Shown: positions 46,561 through 56,148, numbered from the stretch's first letter. The stretch is DNA of 64,000 bases from Allomuricauda sp. (GCF_013911645.1 NZ_JACESV010000001.1:620001-684000); one strand, 5' to 3'. The notes: generated by a model from the letters alone, not told the origin. Program-made: numbers and translations.

Positions 46561-47022
46561 ATGCAGAAAAATATCAACATAAAAAATAGAAGGGCCCGAT
46601 TTGATTACGAAATTTTGGACACCTATACGGCAGGGATAGTATTGGGTGGCACCGAAATAAAATCGCTCCGATTGGGCAAAGCTTCCATTTCACAAAGCTT
46701 TTGTGAATTCAATGACAAAGGCGAACTTTTTGTGGTCAATATGCAGATTGATGAATACAGCCACGCAAGTCATTTTAATCACGCCCCCAAGGCTGTACGT
46801 AAATTGTTGCTCAACAAACGGGAGCTAAAAAAGCTTCAAAAGGAGGTTGCCACTACGGGGCTCACCATTGTTCCGCTCAAGGTTTTTATCAATGATAGAG
46901 GTTTGGCCAAAATGAACATTGGCCTGGCCAAGGGTAAAAAACTCTACGACAAACGGGAAACTATCAAAAGTCGGGACAGCAAACGAAACTTGGACCGAAT
47001 CAAAAAGAGTTTCAATAACTAA
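46561..47022 (+). CDS. smpB: SsrA-binding protein SmpB
   Basis: SmpB binds tmRNA and brings it to stalled ribosomes for trans-translation. The 153-residue chain is complete: [40 protein letters not shown] and [20 protein letters not shown], with a basic C-terminal tail ([20 protein letters not shown]) that reaches the mRNA channel. ATG 46561 is preferred over an upstream TTG (46552). A -7-like TATTTTTG is at 46547-46554, suggesting an almost leaderless mRNA. The tmRNA gene is not in this window. Confidence 0.97.
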   Translation: MQKNINIKNRRARFDYEILDTYTAGIVLGGTEIKSLRLGKASISQSFCEFNDKGELFVVNMQIDEYSHASHFNHAPKAVRKLLLNKRELKKLQKEVATTGLTIVPLKVFINDRGLAKMNIGLAKGKKLYDKRETIKSRDSKRNLDRIKKSFNN

Positions 47023-47508
47023 AATTGTTGAGGTGTTAGAAGTTGGAAGTCAGTATACAGTGCGCAGTCAGCAGTAATTCCTGCCTTTAATGTTTACCTG
47101 CAGTTCGATGTTTCAAGTTTCAGGTTACTGCCCACTGCGTTATTCGATTGTTTTGTTATTGGGTTATTTGTATTTGAGCTTAAACTTGATACTTGAGCTT
47201 GCACTTGATGATTGCCTACTGTCACTGCCTACTCTGTTATTTTGGTTATTTTGTTGTTGGGAGTCAGAAGTCGGAGGTCGGAAGCACGAAGAAAAAAATT
47301 CAAGAGTACAATCTATTCGTGGTCATTTGTGAAATCCGTGTCAATTATAACCAATCGTTATTCCAAACTCCTGCCTGCCGGTAGTCCAGTTCAGGGTAGT
47401 GAGATTTCCCACGTTCCCGTCGGTCGGTTCGAAAATGACAAGATTGTTCAATCACTGAGTTACTGTAACTGCTTACTGCACATACATGGTCAATCAAATA
47501 GTTAGCTA
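47023..47508. repeat. Repeat-rich gap, inverted relative of 15509-16034
   Basis: It has no credible gene. It consists of quasi-repeats such as TTGAGCTTAAACTTGATACT, GAAGTCGGAGGTCGGAAGCA and CACTGCGTTATTCGATTGTT. In reverse complement these match words in the leuB downstream gap. It contains the short palindrome CCTGCCTGCCGG. Open frames of 60-97 codons here are low-complexity and are not called. Confidence 0.7.
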
Positions 47509-48150
47509 TCAATTCTTGTCCTCCAACAAAGGCACAAAACGGAACGAACCGAATTCTTTCTTTTCAAACTCTTTTTCCGATTTTCGCACATACAAAGTCA
47601 TGATTTGCTCATTAACTCCAACAGGAATTACCAACCTGCCCCCTACTTTCAACTGCGACAACAACGGTCTGGGGACTTCTGGCGCACCAGCGGTTACAAT
47701 AATACCATCAAAAGGAGCCTCTTCGGGCAAACCTTTGTAGCCATCACCAAAAATCATCTTCTTGGGGCGGTAATGCATTTTATTGAAGAACAAGCGAGTT
47801 GTCTTGAACAATTCCAACTGACGCTCAATCGTGTAAACCTTCGCTCTTAAATGCAGTAAAACCGCTGTTTGGTAACCACTTCCCGTACCAATTTCCAAAA
47901 TTTTGGCGTTGGGTTTTACTTCCAACAACTCAGTCTGAAAAGCAACCGTATAGGGCTGTGAAATCGTCTGGTCGGCACCAATGGGAAACGCCTTATCTTG
48001 ATAGGCATGGTCTTCAAAACTACTATCCAAAAACAAATGTCTGGGAATGGTTTTGATCGCTTCGAGCACTTTTTTGTCCGTAACTCCTTTGGCGGCAACA
48101 ATCTCGGCCAAGTTCTTGCGCATTCCCCTATGTTTGAGCGTATCCTTCAT
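47509..48150 (-). CDS. pcm: Protein-L-isoaspartate O-methyltransferase
   Basis: This SAM-dependent enzyme methylates isoaspartyl residues in damaged proteins to start their repair. The 213-residue chain has PCMT motifs: DQTISQPYTVAFQTELLEVK, AKILEIGTGSGYQTAVLLHL (motif I) and FDGIIVTAGAPEVPRPLLSQ. LKVGGRLVIPVG follows. The length is typical (about 208-215). It is cytosolic. It is divergent from the oxidoreductase gene at 48265. Confidence 0.96.
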   Translation of the reverse strand: MKDTLKHRGMRKNLAEIVAAKGVTDKKVLEAIKTIPRHLFLDSSFEDHAYQDKAFPIGADQTISQPYTVAFQTELLEVKPNAKILEIGTGSGYQTAVLLHLRAKVYTIERQLELFKTTRLFFNKMHYRPKKMIFGDGYKGLPEEAPFDGIIVTAGAPEVPRPLLSQLKVGGRLVIPVGVNEQIMTLYVRKSEKEFEKKEFGSFRFVPLLEDKN

Positions 48151-48264
48151 CGTCTGTGGTCTGGTGGCACGAATTTATAAAGTTCCCCAAAATATCCCCT
48201 TAGTTCCGATCAAAAATTTATGGAAACTGGCTTCATATCCGTATTTTTGACAAAAACAGGTAAT

Positions 48265-49230
48265 ATGCTAAAAGTTGGTGTCCTGGGAGCAGGACATTTA
48301 GGAAAAATACACCTAAGGCTCTTAAACCAATCGGACAACTATGAACTTGTAGGGTTTTACGATCCGGACGAGATCAATGCTAAAAAAGTAGCTGCCGAAT
48401 TTGGTTATTCCCATTACGAAAACATCAACAATTTGATAGATGCTGTGGATGTTGTTGACATTGTAACACCAACATTGTCCCATTTTGATTGTGCAAAAAA
48501 AGCCATTGAAAAAGGGAGGCACGTCTTTATAGAAAAGCCCATTACCAACACGCTGGAAGAAGCCGAGGAGCTACTGCAACTATCCAAAAAACATGGCGTA
48601 AAAGGTCAGGTAGGACACGTGGAGCGCTTCAACCCCGCATTTTTGGCCGTGAAGGACAAAATCGAGAACCCCATGTTCATCGAAACGCATCGCTTGGCGG
48701 AGTTCAACCCCAGAGGTACGGATGTCCCCGTAGTTTTGGATTTGATGATCCACGACATTGATGCGATTTTGAGCGTGGTTCCTTCCGAAGTGGAAAAAAT
48801 CAATGCAAGTGGCGTTTCCGTAATCAGTCAATCGCCCGATATCGCCAATGCGCGCATTCAGTTTAAAAATGGCTGTGTGGCCAACCTTACCTCTAGCCGT
48901 ATTTCTTTGAAGAATATGCGTAAGTCTCGTTTTTTTCAGCGGGACGCTTACATTTCTGTTGACTTTTTAGAGAAAAAAGTGGAAGTGGTAAAAATGAAGG
49001 ACGCTCCCGAAAACCCAGGGGATTTTGATATGATCCTTCAAAATGCCGAAGGAGAAAAGAAACAAATCTATTTTGAAAACCCCGAGATAGACGTCAACAA
49101 TGCCATTTTGGACGAGTTGGAAACCTTTGCCGATGCCATAAACAACGATACTGATCCCATTGTAAGTTTGGAACAAGGCACCAAAGCACTCCGCGTGGCC
49201 CTTCAGATAATTGAATCTTTCGATAATTAA
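48265..49230 (+). CDS. Gfo/Idh/MocA family oxidoreductase
   Basis: This 321-residue NAD(P)-dependent oxidoreductase has a Rossmann domain (MLKVGVLGAGHLGKIHLRLL, VDVVDIVTPTLSHFDCAKKA, and the EKPI motif in HVFIEKPITNTLEEAEELLQ) and a C-terminal alpha/beta domain (DVPVVLDLMIHDIDAILSVV). The active-site His/Asp region is LMIHDID. The substrate, probably a sugar or cyclitol derivative, cannot be told. ATG 48265 is chosen over 48220 because it begins the first strand. It is the first gene of a long co-directional group. Confidence 0.92.
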   Translation: MLKVGVLGAGHLGKIHLRLLNQSDNYELVGFYDPDEINAKKVAAEFGYSHYENINNLIDAVDVVDIVTPTLSHFDCAKKAIEKGRHVFIEKPITNTLEEAEELLQLSKKHGVKGQVGHVERFNPAFLAVKDKIENPMFIETHRLAEFNPRGTDVPVVLDLMIHDIDAILSVVPSEVEKINASGVSVISQSPDIANARIQFKNGCVANLTSSRISLKNMRKSRFFQRDAYISVDFLEKKVEVVKMKDAPENPGDFDMILQNAEGEKKQIYFENPEIDVNNAILDELETFADAINNDTDPIVSLEQGTKALRVALQIIESFDN

Positions 49231-49283
49231 TATATTGTCGTTCTCGACCATACTCGAATTGACAATACTTTAAACAATATACT

Positions 49284-50171
49284 ATGGAAAAAATAGCGGT
49301 AATCGGTGCTGGAACCATGGGAAATGGAATCGCCCATGTTTTCGCACAAAACGGATATAAGGTCAATTTGGTGGATATTGCACAGGCTTCCTTGGACAAA
49401 GGTTTGGCCACCATTACCAAAAATTTGGATAGAATGATTGCCAAAGAGGTAATTGATGAAGCCAAAAAAGAGGCTACTCTTGGCAATATTTCCACTTATA
49501 CCAATTTAGAAGAAGGCGTCTCCGATACGGATTTGGTGGTTGAAGCTGCTACGGAGAATTTAGACATTAAACTAAAGATTTTTAAGGAATTGGACAACAT
49601 CTGCAAAGCAGAAACCATTTTGGCCACCAACACATCTTCCATTTCAATAACTCAGATTGGTGCTGCCACCAATCGCCCTGAAAAAGTAATCGGAATGCAC
49701 TTTATGAATCCTGTTCCGATTATGAAGTTAGTGGAAATCATTCGTGGATACAGCACATCGAACGAGGTAACGGAGACCATTATGGATCTATCGAAAAAAT
49801 TGGGTAAAACCCCAACCGAGGTAAACGATTACCCTGGATTTGTGGCCAATCGTATTTTAATGCCCATGATCAATGAGTCCATCGAGACACTTTACAATGG
49901 CGTAGCTGGGGTTGAGGAAATTGACACCGTAATGAAATTGGGCATGGCACACCCCATGGGCCCGCTTCAATTGGCCGATTTTATTGGGTTGGATGTTTGC
50001 CTTTCCATTTTGAACGTGATGTACGATGGATTCAAAAACCCAAAATACGCTCCTTGTCCCCTACTCGTTAATATGGTGATGGCGGGCAAGCTCGGTGTAA
50101 AATCAGGTGAAGGTTTTTACGATTATTCCGAATCCAGAAAAGCAGAAAAGGTTTCCGCTCAATTCAAATAA
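49284..50171 (+). CDS. 3-hydroxybutyryl-CoA dehydrogenase
   Basis: This NAD-dependent 3-hydroxyacyl-CoA dehydrogenase has 295 residues, the usual length. The N-terminal Rossmann motif is AVIGAGTMGNGIAHVFAQNG; the catalytic region includes ASSI-like NTSSISITQIGAAT and HFMNPVPIMKLVEIIRG (active His). The C-terminal domain contains GFVANRILMPMINESIETLY and MGLGMAHPMGP-like KLGMAHPMGPLQLADFIGLD. It acts in fatty-acid or butyrate/aromatic catabolism. It precedes the DUF1015 gene by six bases. Confidence 0.95.
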   Translation: MEKIAVIGAGTMGNGIAHVFAQNGYKVNLVDIAQASLDKGLATITKNLDRMIAKEVIDEAKKEATLGNISTYTNLEEGVSDTDLVVEAATENLDIKLKIFKELDNICKAETILATNTSSISITQIGAATNRPEKVIGMHFMNPVPIMKLVEIIRGYSTSNEVTETIMDLSKKLGKTPTEVNDYPGFVANRILMPMINESIETLYNGVAGVEEIDTVMKLGMAHPMGPLQLADFIGLDVCLSILNVMYDGFKNPKYAPCPLLVNMVMAGKLGVKSGEGFYDYSESRKAEKVSAQFK

Positions 50172-50177
50172 GAATTC

Positions 50178-51413
50178 ATGGCCATTGTAAAGCCTTTTAA
50201 GGCCATACGCCCTACAAGGGACAAAGCTTTTTTTGTTGCATCGCGCTCCTACGAAGAGTATTCCAAAGAGGAGTTAAAGGCGATACTTCAGTACAATCCT
50301 TTCTCTTTTCTGCACATCATCAACCCGGGATTCAAGTTTGAAAAGAACATCAAAGGCAAAGAACGATTTGGTCTCGTGCACAATCGGTATTTGGAGTTTT
50401 TGGAGGAAAACATCTTTCAAAAAGATGAGGAACCAAGTTTTTATCTATATCAAATTGAAAAAGATGATTTTAAGAGCTTGGGGTTCTTTTGTGCTTGCAG
50501 CGTTGATGATTACCGAAACAATGTCATCAAAAAGCACGAAGACACCATTCAAGATCGTGAAGAGTTGTTTGCCGACTACTTGCATACCGTAGGCTTTAAC
50601 GCAGAGCCGGTTTTAATGACCTATGAGGACAATGAATTAGTGGATGAAATCTTTCAGCGTAAAATAGAACGGAAACCCGAGTACGATTTTACCACCACCG
50701 ATAGAGTCAACCATAAACTTTGGAAAATCTCGTATCCCGAAGGGATTGAAAAATTGGAAAGGGCCTTTGGCGACCTCGATGCGCTTTATATTGCCGATGG
50801 ACATCACCGCAGTGCCTCATCGAACTTGTTGGCAAACCTAAAAAAATCACAGAACGAGAATCACACGGGTGAGGAAGCCTACAACTATTTTATGGCCTAC
50901 CTGATTCCGGAATCACAAATGCGAATTTCTGAGTTTAATCGTATGGTGAAAGATTTGAACGGATTCTCCAAAAAAGAGTTTTTAATAAAACTTGATCAAC
51001 ATTTTAGAATCGAAAAAAGGGATGATGGGCTTTGCAAACCTTCTAAAAAACATGAGTTTAGCATGTATTTGGAAGGTGAGTTCTACACGCTCCATTTTAG
51101 AAAAACAAACCACGAGTTTACCGATGCCCTGAGTAAATTGGATACTCAAATTCTGTACAAGACCGTTTTAGAGCCCATTTTGGGCATTACCGATTTGAGG
51201 AACGACAAACGGATTTGCTACGGGTATGGCAAAAACAACCTTATCCAGATGAAAGATTTGGTGGACTCCGGCAGCTACGCCGTTGGTTTTAGCCTAGTCC
51301 CCACCACTATTGAAGAAATTAAGGCAATTGCCGATGCAGGTTTGGTAATGCCCCCAAAAAGCACGTATATTGAGCCTAAGCTCCGTAGTGGGCTGGCTAT
51401 TTATGAATTGTAA
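50178..51413 (+). CDS. DUF1015 family protein
   Basis: This 411-residue cytosolic protein matches DUF1015, a family of uncharacterised proteins found in many bacteria and often near serine or one-carbon genes. It begins IVKPFKAIRPTRDKAFFVAS and has FYLYQIEKDDFKSLGFFCAC, ALYIADGHHRSASSNLLANL (strongly conserved GHHR) and LVPTTIEEIKAIADAGLVMP. The His-rich ADGHHR site suggests metal binding or catalysis. No reaction is established to my knowledge. It is translationally close to the dehydrogenase gene. Confidence 0.92.
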   Translation: MAIVKPFKAIRPTRDKAFFVASRSYEEYSKEELKAILQYNPFSFLHIINPGFKFEKNIKGKERFGLVHNRYLEFLEENIFQKDEEPSFYLYQIEKDDFKSLGFFCACSVDDYRNNVIKKHEDTIQDREELFADYLHTVGFNAEPVLMTYEDNELVDEIFQRKIERKPEYDFTTTDRVNHKLWKISYPEGIEKLERAFGDLDALYIADGHHRSASSNLLANLKKSQNENHTGEEAYNYFMAYLIPESQMRISEFNRMVKDLNGFSKKEFLIKLDQHFRIEKRDDGLCKPSKKHEFSMYLEGEFYTLHFRKTNHEFTDALSKLDTQILYKTVLEPILGITDLRNDKRICYGYGKNNLIQMKDLVDSGSYAVGFSLVPTTIEEIKAIADAGLVMPPKSTYIEPKLRSGLAIYEL

Positions 51414-51726
51414 ATTTTAACCCATAGTGTATTTTGATAATATTATGGTCAAAAACCGTCAGTTCGAGTTTTTTCAGAAGGAAAAAGTACCTGCCTGCCT
51501 GCCGGCAGGTCGAGAACAAGGTTTATGCTTAAGAAAATTCTTTTCTCGATACATTTTTTTGACCTTCGGTTCAAAAAACCACTCGAAATGACGAATTTTT
51601 CATCAAAATGCACTACGAGTAATTTTATTGTCATTCCTGCGCCCCGTTCTTCAACGGGATAAAAAAGCAGGAATCCATTAACCAAAAAAGATTCCGCATC
51701 AAGTGCGGAATGACATTAAGAACATT
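51414..51726. repeat. REP-like repeat region
   Basis: It contains CAGTTCGAGTTTTTTCAGAAGG, the palindrome CTGCCTGCCGGCAGG (about 51491-51507), TTTTCTCGATACATTTTT, ACTCGAAATGACGAATTTTT, and a hairpin GATTCCGCATCAAGTGCGGAATGAC (51689-51713). No gene is seen. An upstream in-frame ATG for yggS (51703) falls inside this hairpin and is not used. Confidence 0.65.
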
Positions 51727-52386
51727 ATGCCTATAAAAGATAATCTTAATAAAATAAAATCTGAACTTCCCGAGGGAGTTACCTTGGTCGCTGTTTCCAA
51801 AACCAAGCCTAAAGAGGACATTTTGGAGGCTTACGAAGCCGGACAACGCATATTTGGTGAAAACAAAGTGCAGGAGATGGTTCAAAAATGGGAAGATTTG
51901 CCCAAGGACATCGAATGGCACATGATTGGCCATGTACAGCGCAATAAGGTCAAATACATGGCCGAGTTTGTTTCCTTGATCCACGGGGTGGACAGCCCAA
52001 GGTTGTTGAAGGAAATCAACAAACAAGCTAAAAAGCATGATCGCGTGATTCCCTGCTTGCTCCAAATCCATATTGCGGAAGAAGACACCAAATTTGGTCT
52101 GGACGAAAAGGAATTGTACGAGCTTATCAGCTCTGATGACTTCAAGGCGATGGAAAACATCAAAATTGTAGGTTTGATGGGTATGGCGACTTTTACAGAT
52201 GACAAAAACCAAGTGCGCAAGGAGTTTGCACAACTTAAATCCATGTTCGATGACCTCAAATCAAAATTGGACGATATTACCATACTTTCCATGGGCATGA
52301 GCGGCGATTACAAAATTGCCATTGAGGAAGGCAGCAATATGGTACGGATCGGAAGCAGTATATTTGGGGCTAGAAACTATTCATAA
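51727..52386 (+). CDS. YggS-family PLP-binding protein
   Basis: This 219-residue protein belongs to the PLPBP/YggS/PROSC family, which binds PLP without known catalysis and controls vitamin B6 and amino-acid balance. PLP Lys is in VTLVAVSKTKPKEDILEAYE. Other motifs: RIFGENKVQEMVQKWEDLPK, WHMIGHVQRNKVKYMAEFVS, LQIHIAEEDTKFGL and SMGMSGDYKIAIEEGSNMVR. IGSSIFGAR follows at the end. ATG 51727 starts the family's usual N-terminus. The next gene starts 14 bases downstream. Confidence 0.94.
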   Translation: MPIKDNLNKIKSELPEGVTLVAVSKTKPKEDILEAYEAGQRIFGENKVQEMVQKWEDLPKDIEWHMIGHVQRNKVKYMAEFVSLIHGVDSPRLLKEINKQAKKHDRVIPCLLQIHIAEEDTKFGLDEKELYELISSDDFKAMENIKIVGLMGMATFTDDKNQVRKEFAQLKSMFDDLKSKLDDITILSMGMSGDYKIAIEEGSNMVRIGSSIFGARNYS

Positions 52387-52400
52387 ACCATTCATTTTCC

Positions 52401-53735
52401 ATGTACTCTATACTCGACATTGAAAGCACGGGAGGAAAATACAATGAGGAAGGCATTACCGAGATTGCCATCCATAGGTTTGATGGGCACCAGATAGTTG
52501 ACAAATTCATCTGTTTGGTCAATCCTGAAAGGGAAATACAACCTTTTGTAGCAAAGTTGACAGGTATCAACAACAAAATGCTACGTTCCGCACCCAAGTT
52601 TCACGAAGTGGCCAAACGCATTGTGGAAATAACGGAAGGAACTATTTTGGTGGCACACAATGCGCAGTTTGATTACCGTATCCTCCGAACTGAGTTCAGA
52701 AGACTTGGTTACGATTATCAACGAAAAACGCTTTGTACTGTCGACCTATCCAAACAACTGATTCCAGAAGCAGAATCGCACAGTTTGGGAAAGTTGGCCC
52801 GTTCACTCGGTATTCCCATGAGCGATAGGCACCGTGCCAACGGTGATGCACTGGCTACTTTGAAACTCTTTAAGTTGTTGTTGAACAAAGATTCGGACAA
52901 AAGAATTATTACCGAGGTCATCCGCGAGGAGACCCATGGGGAGCTTTCTCCCAACCAGTTGGATATGGTTTTTAGTCTGCCATCGGAAACGGGTGTGTAC
53001 TATATGCACGACAAAGACGGAGAAATCATCTTTTTGGGAAAAACAAAGGATATCAAGAAGCGGGTAAACCAACATTTTACCAATGTGGGCAAACTGGCAC
53101 GGAAACTTCAAAAAGAAACAAAAAGAGTAACATACGAAACCACGGGAAGTGAGCTTATAGCCATATTGAAGGCTTATTTGGAGCAAAAAAAGAACAAACC
53201 AAGATACAACCACGTTTCCAATAAAAAACTTTTTACCCACACCATAGATTTTAGTCAAAATGGAACCGAACATATTGTTTTGGAGGTAGAAAAAAACAAG
53301 TCGCTCGAACCTAAAAAAATGGCATTTAACGGAACTCAAGCGGCAAAGAGCTTTTTAAACAAAATATCGGACGAATTTGAGCTTTGCCCTTCCTCTTTGG
53401 GGACAGATGTGCCAAATTCCCATCAAGAGTCAGTAGGCATCAACGCATTAGACTGTAACGAAAAAGTGCTTTCCGCTTTTGATCGGTACAGCATCCAAAA
53501 TAAAAATATGGCGTTGATAGACCGCGGCAGGGAAACCGGGGAGCGCAGTTTTATATTAATCAAGAATGGTGAACTTCAAGGATTTGGTTATGTGGAACTC
53601 AACCATCAAATCAATAATATTCATATCTTGGAGTCTATTATGACCCCAATGCGGAGTGATGAAAACACCACTTTTATCGTGGAAACCTATCTGAGAAAAA
53701 ACAACCGACTTAAGACCATACCACTAACCCCTTGA
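52401..53735 (+). CDS. DnaQ-type exonuclease fused to GIY-YIG nuclease domain
   Basis: This 444-residue protein combines an N-terminal DEDDh 3'-5' exonuclease domain (about 1-165: YSILDIESTGGKYNEEGITE, LVAHNAQFDYRILRTEF, HRANGDALATLKLF) with a GIY-YIG domain (about 195-275: SETGVYYMHDKDGEIIFLGK, KDIKKRVNQHF). The remaining 170 residues are unassigned. Similar epsilon/UvrC-like fusions exist in many bacteria, and a DNA repair role like that of Cho/UvrC is likely. In the GIY-YIG core the second motif is FLG in place of the usual YVG. Confidence 0.92.
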   Translation: MYSILDIESTGGKYNEEGITEIAIHRFDGHQIVDKFICLVNPEREIQPFVAKLTGINNKMLRSAPKFHEVAKRIVEITEGTILVAHNAQFDYRILRTEFRRLGYDYQRKTLCTVDLSKQLIPEAESHSLGKLARSLGIPMSDRHRANGDALATLKLFKLLLNKDSDKRIITEVIREETHGELSPNQLDMVFSLPSETGVYYMHDKDGEIIFLGKTKDIKKRVNQHFTNVGKLARKLQKETKRVTYETTGSELIAILKAYLEQKKNKPRYNHVSNKKLFTHTIDFSQNGTEHIVLEVEKNKSLEPKKMAFNGTQAAKSFLNKISDEFELCPSSLGTDVPNSHQESVGINALDCNEKVLSAFDRYSIQNKNMALIDRGRETGERSFILIKNGELQGFGYVELNHQINNIHILESIMTPMRSDENTTFIVETYLRKNNRLKTIPLTP

Positions 53736-53738
53736 TCG

Positions 53739-54584
53739 TTGAAAGAATATAAGCCACAATCTAAATGGAAAAACAAACTTCATGAGGTTATTTATGAGGC
53801 GGACACTCCATCGGGTAAGCTTTTTGACATTGTTCTTTTTATCCTGATCATTATCAGTGTTATTTTGGTGATGTTGGAGAGTGTTGATGAATTTGACCAA
53901 CACTACCATAAAACCTTGTTAACCCTTGAATGGGTGGTAACGATTTTCTTCACCTTGGAATATATTGCACGCTTGATCAGTATTAAAAAACCATGGAAGT
54001 ACGTTTTTAGTTTTTATGGGATCATCGATTTCTTATCAACTATACCCCTTTACCTCTCCTATATATTGGCGGGCTCACAAGTCTTGTTGGCGGTAAGGGC
54101 GTTCCGCTTGCTACGGATTTTCAGAATACTGAAACTCGTTAAATTTATGGGCGAAGCTTCCCAGTTACAGTCAGCCTTAAAAGCCAGTCGGGCCAAAATT
54201 GTTGTTTTTATCTACGTGGTTTTGATTTTATCGGTAATCATGGGCACTTTAATGTATCTTATTGAAGGGGACGAGGCAGGGTTTACCAGTATTCCACGGA
54301 GCATTTATTGGACTATAGTTACGCTCACTACCGTTGGGTATGGAGATATTGCTCCACAGACCAATTTGGGCCAACTCCTTGCTACTGTGATCATGATTTT
54401 GGGTTACGGAATCATCGCCGTACCTACTGGAATCGTGACTGCGGAATTTACCCGAAACAAAAAAGGCAACGAGGCAAGTAACAAGGGTACAGTTCATTTA
54501 AACACGCAAGCCTGTCCCAGTTGTTCGGCAGAAGGCCATCGAGATGATGCTACGCATTGCTATAATTGTGGACACCCGTTATGA
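53739..54584 (+). CDS. Voltage-gated-type potassium channel with zinc ribbon tail
   Basis: This 281-residue inner-membrane channel starts at TTG (MKEYKPQSKW). It has six membrane segments, from S1 (FDIVLFILIIISVILVMLES) through S4 with regularly spaced Arg (LLAVRAFRLLRIFRILKLVK). The pore loop carries the K+ selectivity filter TLTTVGYGDIAPQTN, followed by S6. The cytosolic tail ends in a CxxC...CxxC zinc ribbon (ACPSCSAEGHRDDATHCYNC). The stop codon overlaps the miaA start (ATGA). The tail is discussed in the findings. Confidence 0.93.
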   Translation: MKEYKPQSKWKNKLHEVIYEADTPSGKLFDIVLFILIIISVILVMLESVDEFDQHYHKTLLTLEWVVTIFFTLEYIARLISIKKPWKYVFSFYGIIDFLSTIPLYLSYILAGSQVLLAVRAFRLLRIFRILKLVKFMGEASQLQSALKASRAKIVVFIYVVLILSVIMGTLMYLIEGDEAGFTSIPRSIYWTIVTLTTVGYGDIAPQTNLGQLLATVIMILGYGIIAVPTGIVTAEFTRNKKGNEASNKGTVHLNTQACPSCSAEGHRDDATHCYNCGHPL

Positions 54585-55504
54585 GTACAAAAATTTTATT
54601 AGCTGTGGTAGGGCCTACCGCTATTGGGAAAACCTCACTTGGAATCCAATTGGCAAAGCACTTTGGTGCTGAAATAATCTCCGCCGACTCCAGACAGTTT
54701 TTTAAGGAAATGGAAATAGGGACGGCTGTTCCGTCCAAAGAGGAATTGAACGAGGTACCCCATCATTTTATACAGCACAAAAGCATTTTTGAACCCTATT
54801 CCGTTGGTGATTTTGAGAAGGAAGCCATTAAGCTATTGGATAGTTTATTTCAAAAAAAAGATATTGCCGTAATGGTTGGCGGTAGTGGGCTTTATGTTGA
54901 TGCGGTTGTATCCGGATTGGACAAATTCCCGGAGGTTGACCCGAAAATAAGGGAATTGTTGAATAAAAAACTACAGGAGGAAGGATTGGAAAGTCTTCAA
55001 AAAGAATTGAAGCAAAGAGATCCCGACTATTACAAAATTGTTGATCGGGGCAACCCACATAGGCTGATTAGAGCTTTGGAGGTGTGCGTAGCCGCCAACA
55101 AACCTTACTCTTTTTTCTTGGGCCAACCCAAAGCCAAAAGGGGGTTCAAAACGCTTTATATTGGCATTGAAGCACCAAGAGAAGTTATTTATGAACGGAT
55201 AAATGCCAGAGTAGATCTTATGATGAAGACAGGATTGCTGGAGGAAGCAAAAAAACTATATCCGTACAGAAAACTGAATGCCTTGCAAACAGTTGGTTAC
55301 AAAGAACTTTTTGAATATATTGGTGGGCATTGCGGTTTAGACTTTGCTGTTTCAGAAATTAAAAAAAACACAAGACGATTTGCAAAGCGGCAACTTACAT
55401 GGTTGCGCAAAAATGAAGCTATTTTGTGGGTGCCTTATGATGGTGAGCCAAACCAGGTACTACAAATGGTTACAGACCAACTAAAAACCAACCTTTATGC
55501 CTAA
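54581..55504 (+). CDS. miaA: tRNA dimethylallyltransferase
   Basis: This enzyme adds the dimethylallyl group to A37 of tRNAs that read UNN codons. The 307-residue chain has a P-loop (LAVVGPTAIGKTSLGIQLAK), ISADSRQFFKEMEIGTAVPS, the VGGSGLYVDAVVSGL motif, and the LQTVGYKELFEYI and RFAKRQLTWLRK C-terminal motifs. ATG 54581 overlaps the channel's stop codon, so the two are coupled. An ATG at 54566 is rejected because it lies inside the channel gene. Its 3' end overlaps the gluconokinase gene by 8 bases. Confidence 0.97.
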   Translation: MSTKILLAVVGPTAIGKTSLGIQLAKHFGAEIISADSRQFFKEMEIGTAVPSKEELNEVPHHFIQHKSIFEPYSVGDFEKEAIKLLDSLFQKKDIAVMVGGSGLYVDAVVSGLDKFPEVDPKIRELLNKKLQEEGLESLQKELKQRDPDYYKIVDRGNPHRLIRALEVCVAANKPYSFFLGQPKAKRGFKTLYIGIEAPREVIYERINARVDLMMKTGLLEEAKKLYPYRKLNALQTVGYKELFEYIGGHCGLDFAVSEIKKNTRRFAKRQLTWLRKNEAILWVPYDGEPNQVLQMVTDQLKTNLYA

Positions 55505-55988
55505 CGGTAAAACAGTGATAGTAGTTATGGGAGTGAGTGGCTCCGGAAAAACAGAAATCGGAAAACTGCTTTCACAAAAACTCTCCCGCCCATTTTACGA
55601 TGGTGACGACTTTCATCCCGAAGCGAACATAAAAAAAATGAGCTCTGGGAACCCTCTAAATGATGACGACCGTAAAGAATGGTTGATACAGCTCAATAAA
55701 TTGGCCGTAAAACATCGGGACAAGGGTGCCATAATTGCTTGTTCCGCACTAAAAAAGAACTACAGGAGCATTTTACGTGCAGGTATGGGGGATAATATGG
55801 CCTTTGTTTATTTGAACGGGTCTTTTAAATTAATACAATCTAGATTGAACAAAAGAAAAGGGCATTTTATGAGTGCTCAACTTTTGCAATCACAATTTGA
55901 TACACTGGAACCCCCATCCAAAGCAATTACCGTTTCCATAGAGCACCCACCAAAAAAGATTGTTGAGGAGATCATGAAAAAGCTTTAA
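55497..55988 (+). CDS. gntK: Gluconokinase
   Basis: This P-loop kinase makes 6-phosphogluconate from gluconate and ATP. The 163-residue chain matches GntK/IdnK: VIVVMGVSGSGKTEIGKLLS (Walker A), FYDGDDFHPEANIKKMSSGN, PLNDDDRKEWLIQLNKL and IACSALKKNYRSILRAG. LPPS-type ending EPPSKAITVSIEHPPKKIV is also present. The gene overlaps miaA by 8 bases, so it is in the same transcript. The nearest gluconate-type permease in the window (39894) is not linked. Confidence 0.95.
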   Translation: MPNGKTVIVVMGVSGSGKTEIGKLLSQKLSRPFYDGDDFHPEANIKKMSSGNPLNDDDRKEWLIQLNKLAVKHRDKGAIIACSALKKNYRSILRAGMGDNMAFVYLNGSFKLIQSRLNKRKGHFMSAQLLQSQFDTLEPPSKAITVSIEHPPKKIVEEIMKKL

Positions 55989-56148
55989 ATTCTGATTTGG
56001 TTAGTACGATTACAGCCGATAATCTTAAACATATTGATAATCAATGGGTTTTGACTTTAGTTTATCCTAGCGTAGCCGAATGGAATATGGAAAATCTCGT
56101 CACCCTGAACGAACTGGCTTCAGGGTCTCACTCGTATGGGATTCCGAA

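Noticed and set aside
47090..47505. Several overlapping ORFs of 63-97 codons
   Set aside because: They lie in a low-complexity repeat region shared with another intergenic gap; all frames are open because the repeat lacks stops, not because of coding.
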